From Akkermansia muciniphila (GTDB lineage Bacteria; Verrucomicrobiota; Verrucomicrobiia; Limisphaerales; UBA9464): a DNA stretch of 59,052 nucleotides. Below are positions 8,953 to 18,661 of the stretch, one piece after another (positions within the stretch are counted from its first letter, which is position 1; every line of letters starts with the position of its first letter). A model generated the notes under the pieces. It worked only from the letters and a program-made list of their open reading frames with translations, was not told where the DNA came from and made no database searches. A program made the position numbers and the translations under genes. The stretch covers positions 1 through 59,052 of the forward strand of contig CAMDGV010000023.1 in NCBI GenBank assembly GCA_945898055.1, in the 5' to 3' direction.

Positions 8953-9264
8953 ATGGTACCGTCTCGGAAACGTCATGGTCTTGCTGAAATCCAACGACGG
9001 ATCGCTGAATTTAAAAGCTCGGGACTCACGAAGACTGAGTTTGCTACGAGATTGGGGGTTCATCCTCACCTTTATGCTCTCGTTACCGAGAGACGACTCG
9101 ATACCGCCGGGGTCTGGCATCCCGCACCCCAGATTCCCAGTCGGATCTTAGAACAACTTTTCAGTGCCAGACTCCTTTCGGAACTGACCCGACTCGGCTT
9201 CATCAGTCCTGAGCTCATTGCCCGAATGCAGACTTGGAAACAGACCGTTTGTAATGTCGATTGA
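8953..9264 (+). CDS. Small helix-turn-helix-like protein
   Basis: The 103-residue product starts at an ATG 41 bases after the membrane protein. Residues 10-48 (AEIQRRIAEFKSSGLTKTEFATRLGVHPHLY) form a helix-turn-helix reminiscent of IS66 accessory TnpA proteins, in which a GLSxTEFAxRxGV segment is typical. The C-terminal half is helical and has no known motif. It may be a regulator of the preceding module or a domesticated transposon accessory gene. No IS66 ends or tnpB/tnpC genes are present. Confidence 0.5.
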   Translation: MVPSRKRHGLAEIQRRIAEFKSSGLTKTEFATRLGVHPHLYALVTERRLDTAGVWHPAPQIPSRILEQLFSARLLSELTRLGFISPELIARMQTWKQTVCNVD

Positions 9265-9454
9265 GGACGAAGCACCCCCCGGAAAACCGTGCTGAACGCG
9301 AGAGCCTCTCCCAATCTATTCTGCGTAATCCATTTTCCGAACCAAACGAAAACCGAACCTTGACCGCCAGACTTGTAGTGTAATTAAGCGCCATCTGAAG
9401 TCATTGATTAAAAAATGCGCTGTTTCCGTTTTTTAAAAAAAAGCGAGGTGTTCA

Positions 9455-9583
9455 ATGAATTTTTGGAGTACGTTTCACCAATCGACTCTTCTAAAAACCA
9501 AACAAAAAACCCTCGCTGCCTTTTGCTTTGAAACACGCCGTTTTATTTTTGGTCTTGTGCGCCTTTGTTTTAGCTTGGCCTGA
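9455..9583 (+). CDS. Possible 42-residue upstream ORF overlapping the DUF1080 gene start
   Basis: An ATG at 9455 lies eight bases behind a GAGG ribosome-binding site (9444-9447). It opens a 42-codon frame that ends at 9583, inside the next gene in a different frame. The next gene itself has only a TTG start with no visible ribosome site. The small frame could act as a leader for translational coupling, or the pair could reflect a frameshift. The peptide is basic and hydrophobic with no known motif. Confidence 0.25.
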   Translation: MNFWSTFHQSTLLKTKQKTLAAFCFETRRFIFGLVRLCFSLA

Positions 9584-10283
9584 CGCTTCCTGGGTCACTG
9601 CTCAGACCCAACCCACCGACCCCGTTGCTGCCGAACTTGGAGTGAAGAAAGTCCAAGATTCAGCCCTCGCTCTAGTTCGGTCGCGCAGTATCGGTACCGA
9701 TCCGCTTCTTTCGGATGAGTCGGGATTTATTTCACTTTTTAACGGACGAGATCTGACTGGCTGGCAAGGATCCGGTTGGACTGTGAAGGACGGTCTTCTG
9801 ATCTGCCACGGCGGCTTCCTAGCCTGTTCAAACCGACAATTTACCAACTTTATTATCCGATTCGAAGTGAAGCTTTCCGCGGGTGCTAACAACGGCCTCA
9901 ATTTCAGATCAAAGAACTCCCTGTGGAACGAGATCCAAATTATCGACGAAACCCATCCAGCGTATGCAACGATCCATGACTATCAGGCGCATGGATCGCT
10001 TTACGGGGTGGCGGCGGCTCGACGCGGCTTCTGCAAACCTGTCGGGGAATGGAATACCCACGAACTAATCGCCAACGGTTCACACATCCAAGTCACCCTG
10101 AATGGAACGAAAATCGTGGATGTGGATATCAGCAAACTCGACCTAAACAACTGCAAGGATGGGACCGCTCATCCGGGGTTACGCAACCGCTCCGGCGATC
10201 TAGGTTGGCTGGGTCACCCCAATGCTGAGGAAAAGAACAGTCCTGTGTATTTCAGAAATATCCGTCTTAAACAACTCCCCTAA
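9528..10283 (+). CDS. Secreted DUF1080 (3-keto-disaccharide hydrolase-like) protein
   Basis: A hydrophobic signal peptide (residues 1-25, ending before TQPTDP) precedes a concanavalin-like domain. It starts with the family hallmark FISLFNGRDLTGWQG near residue 64 and a WTVKDGLLICHGG strand. The late segments GEWNTHELIANGSHIQVTLNG and YFRNIRLKQL also fit DUF1080. Family members act on 3-keto-glycosides or other sugars outside the cytoplasm and are abundant in Verrucomicrobia and Planctomycetes. The start is a TTG, because a stop codon upstream closes the frame and no ATG is available. The length of 251 residues is normal. The specific substrate is not known. Confidence 0.8.
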   Translation: MKHAVLFLVLCAFVLAWPDASWVTAQTQPTDPVAAELGVKKVQDSALALVRSRSIGTDPLLSDESGFISLFNGRDLTGWQGSGWTVKDGLLICHGGFLACSNRQFTNFIIRFEVKLSAGANNGLNFRSKNSLWNEIQIIDETHPAYATIHDYQAHGSLYGVAAARRGFCKPVGEWNTHELIANGSHIQVTLNGTKIVDVDISKLDLNNCKDGTAHPGLRNRSGDLGWLGHPNAEEKNSPVYFRNIRLKQLP

Positions 10284-10394
10284 GCAGAGTTATTTATCCA
10301 GAACTCACTCTTCTACTCGGCCTCTAGAAAGTGTCTAAATCGACTGAGCGCACCTCACCGCCCATTAACTTATTCCGTCTTGATATTCGATACC

Positions 10395-12044
10395 ATGCAT
10401 GTTGCCAAACTCCTCTGCATCCTTGTGGCGCTTGCACAGCTCCTACCTCTAGCCTTAACAGCCGCTGGGGTAGTTAAGCCAATAAAAGTCTACATTTTTG
10501 CCGGTCAATCCAACATGGAGGGAGCCGATGCACACCCTGAACTTATCGATAGCTATCCGCTTTTCAAAGGTTCGGGCACGCCGCAAACGAATGTCCTCTT
10601 CACTTCGCTTCCCAGCCAAGGTCAAGGTGCTTTCGAAGGCTGGGGTCCACTTCAACCCCGTCACTCTTTTGGATCCGAACTCACCTTTGCGCGCCTGTTA
10701 AAACAGCGAGATAAGTCTCCTCTCGCGATTATTAAGTCAGCAGTTGGCGGCACGACACTCGCCTACGACTGGAATCCTGCGGCCCCCGCTAAAGGCCAGA
10801 AACTTTATCCAAGAACTCTTCAGCTCATTCAAGAGTCACTTCACGACCTGGAAAAACGGGGACTGTCCTATCGCCTCGAGGGGGTAATGTGGCATCAAGG
10901 CGAAAACGATATGCTGGATAAGAACCTTAATACCCATTACGCGAGCGGACTCGACCAACTCATCCGACAACTTCGCAAGGATCTCCATGCGCCCGCCTTA
11001 AAATGGTTCATTGCTGAGGTCAGCGAGAAAGGGATCTGGGGTATGGATAATCGCCAAAATCTCGCCGTTCTCCGGCAGCAGCAGGATGAGGTGCTGAAAG
11101 CGGATCCCCTCCTCCACTGGGTGCCAACCTCTCACCTGGCTTTTGAAGTCATGCAGAGTGGCCAACCCCATTATCATTTCGGAACTCAAGGCCAATTACA
11201 GATGGGCGAAGCGTTTGCAAGAGCCTATCTACAGAGCCTAGGCCAGAAGCCAATTGAGACAGGAGCACCCCTCAAAAATCACCTTCTGAAGCCGAAAACC
11301 CGTGTTCGCCTCTTCGTACTCGCGGGTCAACGAACGATGGAAGGTGAAGATACCTCTGTCGCAGATATTTCCAAAAGTCCGGACTTTAATCACCTCATAT
11401 CCCCCCAGAAAAATGTTCTCTTCCGTTATTCGCTCGGAGGTCGGGTGAAGGTCTCGCAGACATGGGAACCTCTTGGGCCGGTTGATTTTCTCGGCAACTT
11501 CGGGCCTGAATTGAGCTTTGGAGCGCTTCTTAGAAAATCACTCAACGCCAAGGAGGGGCTGGCCCTCGTGAAATTTACCCACAGCGGCGCTCAAGGACCC
11601 GATTGGTTCCCGAGCGGTTCACCCGAAGCGCGTCGCGATCTTTATCCTCACTTCATCTCCTTTATCCGTGCAGCCCTCGAAGATCTAAATCGGCAAGGGT
11701 ACGAACCTTCCTTGGAAGGGATCGTCTGGCATACCGGAGAAAACGACACTTACTTCGGTCCGTACCAAAGAAAAAACGCCACTTGGATGAAGGCGCTTAT
11801 TACTCAAGTGCGACTCGATCTTCAGCAACCTCTTCTGCCTTGGTTTATTTCCGAACAACATCCCGCCGCTCTTTGGCGCAATATGGAATCCGTCAATGCC
11901 GATCTCAGGACGATGGCGCAGACTGAACAAAACATCGTCCTTATTAAAACGGATTCCCTGCCCTTTAATCGCCCGCACTTTGGGACTCAAGGAACACTTT
12001 TATTGGGTGAGGCAATGGCAAAAGCGTACCTTCAGCGCCATTAA
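10395..12044 (+). CDS. Tandem sialate O-acetylesterase-like (SASA) protein
   Basis: I prefer the ATG at 10395 to the TTG at 10380. It gives a compact signal peptide (MHVAKLLCILVALAQLLPLALTAAG). The mature protein has two copies of the SASA/DUF303 carbohydrate-esterase fold. Copy one (about 30-275) has the nucleophile motif AGQSNMEG (Ser 39), MWHQGENDM and a final YHFGTQGQLQMGEAFA. Copy two (about 305-545) has AGQRTMEG at 311-318, so the nucleophile Ser is replaced by Arg 313, while VWHTGENDT and PHFGTQGTLLLGEAMA are kept. It probably removes acetyl groups from sugars outside the cell, with the second copy binding rather than cleaving. The role of copy two is inference. Confidence 0.8.
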   Translation: MHVAKLLCILVALAQLLPLALTAAGVVKPIKVYIFAGQSNMEGADAHPELIDSYPLFKGSGTPQTNVLFTSLPSQGQGAFEGWGPLQPRHSFGSELTFARLLKQRDKSPLAIIKSAVGGTTLAYDWNPAAPAKGQKLYPRTLQLIQESLHDLEKRGLSYRLEGVMWHQGENDMLDKNLNTHYASGLDQLIRQLRKDLHAPALKWFIAEVSEKGIWGMDNRQNLAVLRQQQDEVLKADPLLHWVPTSHLAFEVMQSGQPHYHFGTQGQLQMGEAFARAYLQSLGQKPIETGAPLKNHLLKPKTRVRLFVLAGQRTMEGEDTSVADISKSPDFNHLISPQKNVLFRYSLGGRVKVSQTWEPLGPVDFLGNFGPELSFGALLRKSLNAKEGLALVKFTHSGAQGPDWFPSGSPEARRDLYPHFISFIRAALEDLNRQGYEPSLEGIVWHTGENDTYFGPYQRKNATWMKALITQVRLDLQQPLLPWFISEQHPAALWRNMESVNADLRTMAQTEQNIVLIKTDSLPFNRPHFGTQGTLLLGEAMAKAYLQRH

Positions 12045-12202
12045 TTACCCCCGCCATTCAGAGTTTTAGAGCAGTGGGTTTGAACGGCGGAGTCGCTGCT
12101 TCAAAGACTTCGAGTTCCATGAGACATCCATTGCCATCGGCGGGTTGGAGGTTCCGGAGGAGTTCCCCACCCTGAATCAGCGCAGGGAGGGCAAACCCGC
12201 TC

Positions 12203-13498
12203 TCAAGAGGCCCAAACCGATCCGTTTGGAAATTGAAATTTCTCGACACTGGCCGGCACCATCTCAGTGCTAAATCCAGGCCGTTGTGGCGCTAAATAAC
12301 GGGCTGAACGAATCTCACATGGGTCGGTGAAGTGCTCATGCAAATGATCCACAAACTCACACACTCGCCCCTCCCAAGATCCGCTGACGGAGGTAAAGTC
12401 GATCATACTAATGTGCTGAACAAATTCGCAAAGTCCCACTCCGCCGGCGTGTGGACACACTGGAACTCCAAACTTTGCAGCCATGAGAAGCACCGCTAGA
12501 TTCTCATTTAAACCGCCTAATCGACAGGAATCCACCTGGCAAAAAGAGAGAGCCCGGGCCTGGAACAATTGCTTGAACAGAATCCGATTCATTCCGTGCT
12601 CACCGGTCGCCACCCCGATACCGAACGGCTCCATCGCCCGAGCAATCGTTGCATGCCCCAAAATATCGTCGGGCGAAGTGGGTTCTTCAATCCACCACGG
12701 TTTAAATGGAGCTAAATCGGTCATCCACGCAATCGCCTCAGGCACCTCCCAAACTTGATTCGCATCCACCATTAGTTTTCGGTCCCATCCGATTTCCTCG
12801 CGAATCAGGGCAAGCCGACGAATATCATCCGCACGATCGCGACCTACCTTCACCTTAATATGATTCCAACCCTCAGAGATCGCTGCACGGCATAATCGGC
12901 GAATCTTATCATCCGAATACCCCAACCAACCAGCGCTGGTGGTGTAGGCTGGATACCCTTTCTCTTCGAGTTCTTTGATTCGTGCAGCCTTGGCCGGTTC
13001 CGCCGCTCGGAGTAAGGCCAAGGCTTCCTCGGGAGTAATCGCATCGGTGATGTAACGAAAATCGACACACGCCACCAATGCTTCGGGGGTCATACAACTC
13101 ACCAACCTCCAGACCGGGACCCCCTCGAATCGCGCATACAAATCCCAAAGTGCATTAACAATCGCCGCCATAGCAAGGTGGACGGCACCCTTGTCGGGCC
13201 CGATCCATCGCAGTTGAGAATCCCCATTTAATCGCCGCCAAACCTGTCCCGGCGAGGCCATAAACTCTGCCAGGGTCAGTCCCACTACTAAATGCTCGTG
13301 AGCCATGACTGCGGCACAAACAACATTGTTTCCCCGCCCAATGGTGAAGGTGGAACCATAGCCTTTTAAGGCCCCATCAGTGTGCAAAATCACGTAAGCC
13401 GATGAGTAGTCTGGGTCCGGATTCATCGCGTCAGAACCGTCCAAATCTCGAGAGGTGGGAAACCGGACGTCACAAACTTCAAGTCGTACAATGCGCAT
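12203..13498 (-). CDS. fucD: L-fuconate dehydratase (enolase superfamily)
   Basis: The product converts L-fuconate to 2-keto-3-deoxy-L-fuconate in oxidative L-fucose breakdown. The N-terminal [22 protein letters not shown], the [14 protein letters not shown] segment near 92 and the [13 protein letters not shown] segment near 274 agree closely with Xanthomonas-type FucD as I recall it. Enolase-superfamily residues are visible: KVK at 215-217, Asp 245 in VDANQVW, Glu 271/272 in WIEEP, Glu 300 in TGEH and general base His 350 in PHAGG. The length of 431 residues is normal. It is divergent from rhaA, with 171 bases between the start codons. No fucose lactonase or dehydrogenase is beside it. Confidence 0.9.
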   Translation of the reverse strand: MRIVRLEVCDVRFPTSRDLDGSDAMNPDPDYSSAYVILHTDGALKGYGSTFTIGRGNNVVCAAVMAHEHLVVGLTLAEFMASPGQVWRRLNGDSQLRWIGPDKGAVHLAMAAIVNALWDLYARFEGVPVWRLVSCMTPEALVACVDFRYITDAITPEEALALLRAAEPAKAARIKELEEKGYPAYTTSAGWLGYSDDKIRRLCRAAISEGWNHIKVKVGRDRADDIRRLALIREEIGWDRKLMVDANQVWEVPEAIAWMTDLAPFKPWWIEEPTSPDDILGHATIARAMEPFGIGVATGEHGMNRILFKQLFQARALSFCQVDSCRLGGLNENLAVLLMAAKFGVPVCPHAGGVGLCEFVQHISMIDFTSVSGSWEGRVCEFVDHLHEHFTDPCEIRSARYLAPQRPGFSTEMVPASVEKFQFPNGSVWAS

Positions 13499-13669
13499 AG
13501 GCTGACTTCGATATTACCAGCAAGGCCGGCGCCGAGTCGAATGCCAAGCTCTCCGATTCTTTGGTGTCGCAAAATGAAACGGGCCGAAGACTCTTTACCC
13601 TTCTTTGCCCCAGACCTCATTTTGGAGCTTTTACACTTCAATGAAATTTCTTACCAAAGCTCTCAACCC

Positions 13670-14956
13670 ATGGCTCGTAAAACGATGTTGATGAAGAAAA
13701 GCCGACGAATCCAAGCCACCTTTGAGTTCGCTCGAGACGCTTATGCCGAACTGGGCGTCGACGTCGCACAGACCCTAACCCGACTTCGGACGCTGCCCGT
13801 CTCCCTCCACTGTTGGCAGGGTGACGACGTCGGCGGATTCGAAGGAACGAATAATTCGCTGAGCGGAGGGATCGCCGTCACCGGTAATTATTTTGGCAAG
13901 GCAAGAACAGTTGAGGAATTACGCTCGGATTTAGAACAGGCTTTCGCACTGATCCCCGGTAAACAGCGTCTGAATCTTCATGCCTGTTACGGGGAGTTCG
14001 ACGGTAAAAAAGTAGACCGTAATGAGATCACGGCTGAACATTTTACCGGATGGATCGAGTGGGCTAAGGTTCAAAATCTCGGCCTCGACTTTAATCCTAC
14101 TTGCTTTGCACACCCCAAGTCTATCGACGGTTTTACCCTTTCGCATCAGGACCAAGGCATTCGTGAATTCTGGATCGAGCACTGTCGTAGGTCGCGGGAA
14201 ATTGGAGCGGCGATGGGTAAATCTCTTGGGACACCCTGCATCACCAATGTGTGGGTCCCTGATGGCTTCAAGGAGACACCCGCCGATCGTTTAGCTCCTC
14301 GCCAACGACTGGCAGAATCCCTTGATGCGGTTTTTAAAAAGAAGCTTCCTGCAACTGATAACCTTGATGCGGTTGAACCAAAGCTCTTCGGAATCGGCGC
14401 AGAAAGTTGCACCATCGGTTCCCACGAATTTTACCTCGGATACGCTATCACTCGCGGCAAATTGCTCTGCCTTGATGCTGGGCATTTTCATCCCACAGAA
14501 AGCGTGGCCGACAAAATTTCTAGCCTGCTCCTTTATTTACCAAAAATTCTGCTGCACGTCAGTCGCGGAGTTCGCTGGGACAGCGATCATGTGGTCACGT
14601 TCACCGACGAGCTTCAATCCATGGCGCGCGAAATAATCGTCCACGACCCCGCCAACCGTATCCACCTTGGGCTCGACTATTTTGACGCCAGTATCAATCG
14701 AATCGCCGCTTGGGTTATCGGCACGCGTAACTTACTGCGGGCACTGTTGGTTGCTTTGCTCGAACCACCAGCAATTCGGGCCGCCGAGTTGAGGGGTGAC
14801 ACTACCGCCCGGCTGGCTCTCCAAGAAGAAGCTCGTACCCTCCCCTTCGGTGCGGTTTGGGATTACTACTGCGAGACCCAAGGCGTGCCTGTCGGCCCTG
14901 CATGGCTCGAGGAAGTGAAGTCTTATGAGAGGCGTGTTTTAACCCAACGGATTTAG
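13670..14956 (+). CDS. rhaA: L-rhamnose isomerase
   Basis: It interconverts L-rhamnose and L-rhamnulose in the cytoplasm. The ATG at 13670 was chosen because the family length is about 420 residues and similarity begins shortly after it. Segments [13 protein letters not shown] (42-54), [11 protein letters not shown] (139-149), [11 protein letters not shown] (241-251), [10 protein letters not shown] (268-277), RWDSDHVV (302-309) and [11 protein letters not shown] (334-344) match E. coli RhaA nearly residue by residue and hold the metal ligands. It lies 193 bases upstream of the rhamnose importer genes and is divergent from fucD. Kinase and aldolase genes are not in the window. Confidence 0.95.
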   Translation: MARKTMLMKKSRRIQATFEFARDAYAELGVDVAQTLTRLRTLPVSLHCWQGDDVGGFEGTNNSLSGGIAVTGNYFGKARTVEELRSDLEQAFALIPGKQRLNLHACYGEFDGKKVDRNEITAEHFTGWIEWAKVQNLGLDFNPTCFAHPKSIDGFTLSHQDQGIREFWIEHCRRSREIGAAMGKSLGTPCITNVWVPDGFKETPADRLAPRQRLAESLDAVFKKKLPATDNLDAVEPKLFGIGAESCTIGSHEFYLGYAITRGKLLCLDAGHFHPTESVADKISSLLLYLPKILLHVSRGVRWDSDHVVTFTDELQSMAREIIVHDPANRIHLGLDYFDASINRIAAWVIGTRNLLRALLVALLEPPAIRAAELRGDTTARLALQEEARTLPFGAVWDYYCETQGVPVGPAWLEEVKSYERRVLTQRI

Positions 14957-15118
14957 GTGCTACTTTATTTAACTCACTTCAAAATGCCCCTCAGATTCTT
15001 GTCTTCGATCATCGATGGCTTGGTGCTCATTTATGAGGAACCCACTGAACTTAAGTCTCGATTGAACCCGGCTGAGAGCCCCTACTTTGCTGCGACAAGT
15101 CCTAGTTCAAACGTTCTT

Positions 15119-15136
15119 TAGAATGCGATCGTTCTA
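15119..15136. promoter_or_regulatory. Imperfect palindrome upstream of the rhamnose ABC genes
   Basis: TAGAA at 15119-15123 and TTCTA at 15132-15136 form a dyad with eight bases between the arms, twelve bases before the GTG of the ATPase gene. Its position would suit a repressor or activator site for the importer, but only ten of the 18 bases are symmetric and no second copy was found. Confidence 0.25.
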
Positions 15137-15148
15137 GGAATTATCAGA

Positions 15149-16681
15149 GTGAATCTTTCTCAATCAATCCCAGGTCAGATCCCGCTTTTGCAGCTTTCGG
15201 CAGTCACTAAATCTTTCGGCTCGGTCAGCGCACTGAAGGGCGTCTCGTTTGACCTGCAACCCGGCGAAATCCATGCATTAATCGGTGGAAATGGAGCAGG
15301 AAAATCGACGCTAATTAAGATCGTCGCCGGCGCACATTCACCAGATAGCGGCTCGATCAAGATCCATGGCCATCGTGTCACTCAGCTAACCCCTTCCGCC
15401 GCCCGCAATCTCGGCATCGCCTGCATCTACCAGCAACCTTCCCTCTTCCCTGACCTCACGGTCGCCGAAAACATCGCCCTACGATTGGAAAAAATCCGTT
15501 TGTTCGCACGGGTCCATTGGACAAACCGCCGCTTAAAGGCCGTACAATTACTCAAACTTATTGGAGCAGATATTTCACCCGACACCGAGGTGCGCGACCT
15601 CTCAATGCCTCAGCAACAACTTGTCGAGATCGCCTGCGCTCTTGGCTCTAAGGCACGAATCATCCTTATGGACGAACCGACGGCGTCGCTCACCCATAAG
15701 GAACAAGAGCGCCTCTTCGCCCTTGTACGAACCCTGCGCAACGACGGTGTCGGCATCATTTATATTTCCCATCGCTTGGAGGAAATCTTCGCCATCGCCG
15801 ATCGAGTGACGGTGCTGCGCGATGGTGAAAGTACCGGAACAACCCCAGTCACTGAAACCAACCCTAGCGCACTGATTAAGCGAATGGTGGGTCGCGAAGT
15901 TTCCACTCTTTTTCCACCCGCCGAAAGCCAACTGGGACCAATGGTTCTCTCGCTGAGGGGCCTCGGATGTACCGCCGGTGGGGTGAAAAATATTACCCTC
16001 GATTTGCGCGCCGGAGAAATAGTCGGTCTCACTGGACTGGTAGGAGCCGGTCGCACCGAACTCGCCCGAGTGCTTTTTGGTATTACACCTGCCGATACTG
16101 GAGAAATTAGTCTCAACGGACAATGGGTGGTCATCACCTCCCCTCAAGACGCAATTGCTCTCGGGATTGCCTATCTGCCCGAGGATCGCCGCCGTCAGGG
16201 TGTGATTCTCGAAATGCCTCTATCCCACAACATAACTCTGGCCAGCCATCAACGGCTTTTTCCAAGGAATTGGCTCCGGCACACTACTGAACAGACTCTC
16301 GCCGAGAAATTTATCGAGGATCTCGCCGTTAAAACCTCCGGCGCAGTAGCCCTTGGCAACTCACTTTCTGGGGGGAATCAGCAGAAAGTTTCCCTCGCCC
16401 GTTGGCTAGCTACTAAACCTAAACTCTTGATTCTCGACGAACCCACTCAAGGTATCGACATCGGAGCAAAGAATGAGATCCACAAAATAATCCGTCGTCT
16501 CGCCAAGGAAGGTCTTGCCGTTCTGATGATCTCTAGCGACCTACCCGAAGTACTGGGTATGAGCGACCGAATCGCAGTTCTGCGTGGAGGTACTTTAGCC
16601 GCCATCTTGCCAAGGCAGTGCACGGCACACCAAGTGATGTCGGCATCATTGGGACTCAAGGAAGAAGGAGTGGGCGCTTGA
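15149..16681 (+). CDS. rhaT: Rhamnose-type sugar ABC transporter, double ATPase subunit
   Basis: The product powers sugar import. It has two ABC domains. The first has Walker A GGNGAGKST (46-54), an LSMPQQQ signature and Walker B ILMDEPT. The second has the degenerate GLVGAGRTE P-loop common in RbsA-like proteins, a full LSGGNQQK signature near 409 and Walker B LLILDEPTQGID. The 510-residue length fits RbsA/RhaT. It starts at a GTG. The last codons overlap the next gene (TTGA), and an AAGGAG ribosome site lies inside its 3' end. With two permeases, a lipoprotein binding protein, mutarotase and RhaA around it, L-rhamnose is the most likely substrate. Confidence 0.88.
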   Translation: MNLSQSIPGQIPLLQLSAVTKSFGSVSALKGVSFDLQPGEIHALIGGNGAGKSTLIKIVAGAHSPDSGSIKIHGHRVTQLTPSAARNLGIACIYQQPSLFPDLTVAENIALRLEKIRLFARVHWTNRRLKAVQLLKLIGADISPDTEVRDLSMPQQQLVEIACALGSKARIILMDEPTASLTHKEQERLFALVRTLRNDGVGIIYISHRLEEIFAIADRVTVLRDGESTGTTPVTETNPSALIKRMVGREVSTLFPPAESQLGPMVLSLRGLGCTAGGVKNITLDLRAGEIVGLTGLVGAGRTELARVLFGITPADTGEISLNGQWVVITSPQDAIALGIAYLPEDRRRQGVILEMPLSHNITLASHQRLFPRNWLRHTTEQTLAEKFIEDLAVKTSGAVALGNSLSGGNQQKVSLARWLATKPKLLILDEPTQGIDIGAKNEIHKIIRRLAKEGLAVLMISSDLPEVLGMSDRIAVLRGGTLAAILPRQCTAHQVMSASLGLKEEGVGA

Positions 16682-17604
16682 AGCCTAATGTCCGTGAACG
16701 ATCTGTAGTCCTCGCACTTGGCCTTCTGCTTTTAATGCTCGCGGTGTTCGCTCCGAACTTTTTTGAACCCCAACCGCTTCTCTCCCGATTAGCTTCTGCG
16801 GCGCCCAAGCTCGTCCTTGCCTGCGGCGTGGCTTTGGTGATTATCATTCGGCAAATCGATATTTCAATCGGCTCACTTTTCGCCGTGTGTGGAACCACCG
16901 CAGGACTTGCGGCCGCCGCTGATTGGCCCTGGCCCCTGGCGCTGCTCATTTCCGTCGGGGTCGGAATTCTCGGCGGTGCGATCAACGGTTTGCTGGTGGC
17001 TCAATTACGACTTCCGAGCATCGTAATCACCCTCGCTACAATGGTCATTCTCCGCGAAGGTGTGAGACTCAAACAGCAGGGCGTTTTCATCAATCTGCCA
17101 GAGGGAAGTCAGTGGTTCGGGTTGCCAATGGTCCTTGGCCAATTGACCCTGTGCACCCTCGCCGTCGGACTCCTGCTGATTATGACGCTGCTGCTCAAGC
17201 ATTTTTCTGCGGGCCGATTTATCTATGCTGTCGGCTCCGATGAAGAGGCGGCTCGCCTCGCGGGCATTCGGCCGCGGTTGGTGACCTTTCTGGTCTTTAT
17301 TACCATGGGCGCTCTCACTGGAATAGCCGCTCTCCTGAATCTAGTTCAATCGCCTCAAGTGGACCCAAACAGCGGACGAGGTCTCGAACTGGAGGCGATT
17401 GCTGCCGTCGTGGTCGGTGGGGTTGCCGTCAGTGGAGGAAGGGGCCGTCTCTGGGGTGTCTTTCTTGGTTTTTTACTTCTGATATGCACCAGTCCGGCCC
17501 TGACCTACCTCGGGGTAAAACCGTATTGGGAGAAGGTCATTCAAGGCGCAGTAATTCTACTCGCTGTGGTGGCGGATGGACTGAGAACCAAGAAGGCAAA
17601 ATAA
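16678..17604 (+). CDS. rhaP: Rhamnose-type ABC transporter permease 1
   Basis: I chose the TTG at 16678, which overlaps the ATPase stop by four bases and has AAGGAG eight bases upstream. The 308-residue product has eight to ten hydrophobic segments. It carries the BPD_transp_2 family marks ISIGSLFAVCGT near residue 62 and LEAIAAVVVGGVAVSGGRG near 238, as in RbsC/RhaP permeases. It should form the inner-membrane channel with the second permease. The rhaP/rhaQ names are by position and cannot be separated by sequence alone here. Confidence 0.85.
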   Translation: MKPNVRERSVVLALGLLLLMLAVFAPNFFEPQPLLSRLASAAPKLVLACGVALVIIIRQIDISIGSLFAVCGTTAGLAAAADWPWPLALLISVGVGILGGAINGLLVAQLRLPSIVITLATMVILREGVRLKQQGVFINLPEGSQWFGLPMVLGQLTLCTLAVGLLLIMTLLLKHFSAGRFIYAVGSDEEAARLAGIRPRLVTFLVFITMGALTGIAALLNLVQSPQVDPNSGRGLELEAIAAVVVGGVAVSGGRGRLWGVFLGFLLLICTSPALTYLGVKPYWEKVIQGAVILLAVVADGLRTKKAK

Positions 17605-17631
17605 ATCGATCGACCTAGCCGCTCTGCTAAA

Positions 17632-18609
17632 ATGAAACCGCAACAACTGACTCGAATCTGGCCCCAACACGAAACTGTCCTTTTGTTGTTTATTATCGCT
17701 GAGGTGACTTACTTCAGCCTATTCGGCCGGCGCTTTTGTACGGTCGATAACTTCACAAATATCGTGCGACACTCCCTCGAAATCGGACTGCTCGCCTTGG
17801 TGATGACCCCTATTATTCTCACCGCTGGCATTGATTTATCCGTCGGTTCTACCCTCGGCTTGTGTGCGGTCCTCTTTGGAAAATTATGGCGTGATGCGGG
17901 TCTAGACCCTTGGCTCGCTCAAATTTGTACCATCGGCATCGGAGGCCTCTGCGGTGCGTGTAATGCATTGCTGATTGCTCAGATGAAACTACCCCCACTC
18001 ATCGTGACTCTAGCCACTTTTTCGCTCTTCCGCGGTCTCGCTGAAGCCATCACTCAAGGCGTCGATGCATTTACTGATTTTCCTGAATCCTTCCTTTTCC
18101 TAGGCTCCGGGCAGTTGGGGCAATTACCCATCCAAGCTTGGATCCTAAGCGCGGCAGCAATCGGAGTTTGGTTACTTGTGCATCGAACAACCTTCGGCCG
18201 TTGCTTCCGGGCCATTGGCTTTTCACCTGAGGGAGCCCTTTACGCGGGCCTTCCGGTGCGTCGCCAATTAGCGTTGGTGTACGTGTTGGCAGGCTTGGTC
18301 GCCGGCCTTGCCTCCCTCACTTACACGGCTCGCTTCGGCACGGCAAAGGCCGACGCCGGCACCGGCTACGAACTGTTTGCCATCACCGCCGTTGTTCTCG
18401 GAGGCACCCGGATTTTTGGCGGCGTTGGTTCGGTTCATGGGACATTGCTCGGCGTGGCGACGTTAGCTATCTTGAACAATGGACTTTCCCGCCTGCCCAA
18501 CCTCATGAATATCGCTAGCGAACTTTCTGGCATCGTCACGGGTGTATTGTTGTTACTGGCGCTCACGGCTTCCGCACTACCTCACTGGCTGAAGGCGAAC
18601 CAAAAATAG
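17632..18609 (+). CDS. rhaQ: Rhamnose-type ABC transporter permease 2
   Basis: The ATG lies 27 bases after the first permease. The product has 325 residues, is highly hydrophobic and shows the same family marks: IDLSVGSTLGLCAV near residue 63 and LFAITAVVLGGTRIFGGVGS near 248. Two non-identical permeases with one double ATPase is the arrangement of the Rhizobium RhaSTPQ importer. The binding protein starts about 50 bases downstream. Confidence 0.85.
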   Translation: MKPQQLTRIWPQHETVLLLFIIAEVTYFSLFGRRFCTVDNFTNIVRHSLEIGLLALVMTPIILTAGIDLSVGSTLGLCAVLFGKLWRDAGLDPWLAQICTIGIGGLCGACNALLIAQMKLPPLIVTLATFSLFRGLAEAITQGVDAFTDFPESFLFLGSGQLGQLPIQAWILSAAAIGVWLLVHRTTFGRCFRAIGFSPEGALYAGLPVRRQLALVYVLAGLVAGLASLTYTARFGTAKADAGTGYELFAITAVVLGGTRIFGGVGSVHGTLLGVATLAILNNGLSRLPNLMNIASELSGIVTGVLLLLALTASALPHWLKANQK

Positions 18610-18661
18610 GCGATCCTTGTCAAGCCACACCTCAATCAGGTTGAATCACAGCATTCATCCT

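Noticed and set aside
12058-12249. Minus-strand 63-codon frame overlapping the end of fucD
   Set aside because: It starts inside the fucD gene, has no ribosome site or known domain, and its overlap suggests chance.
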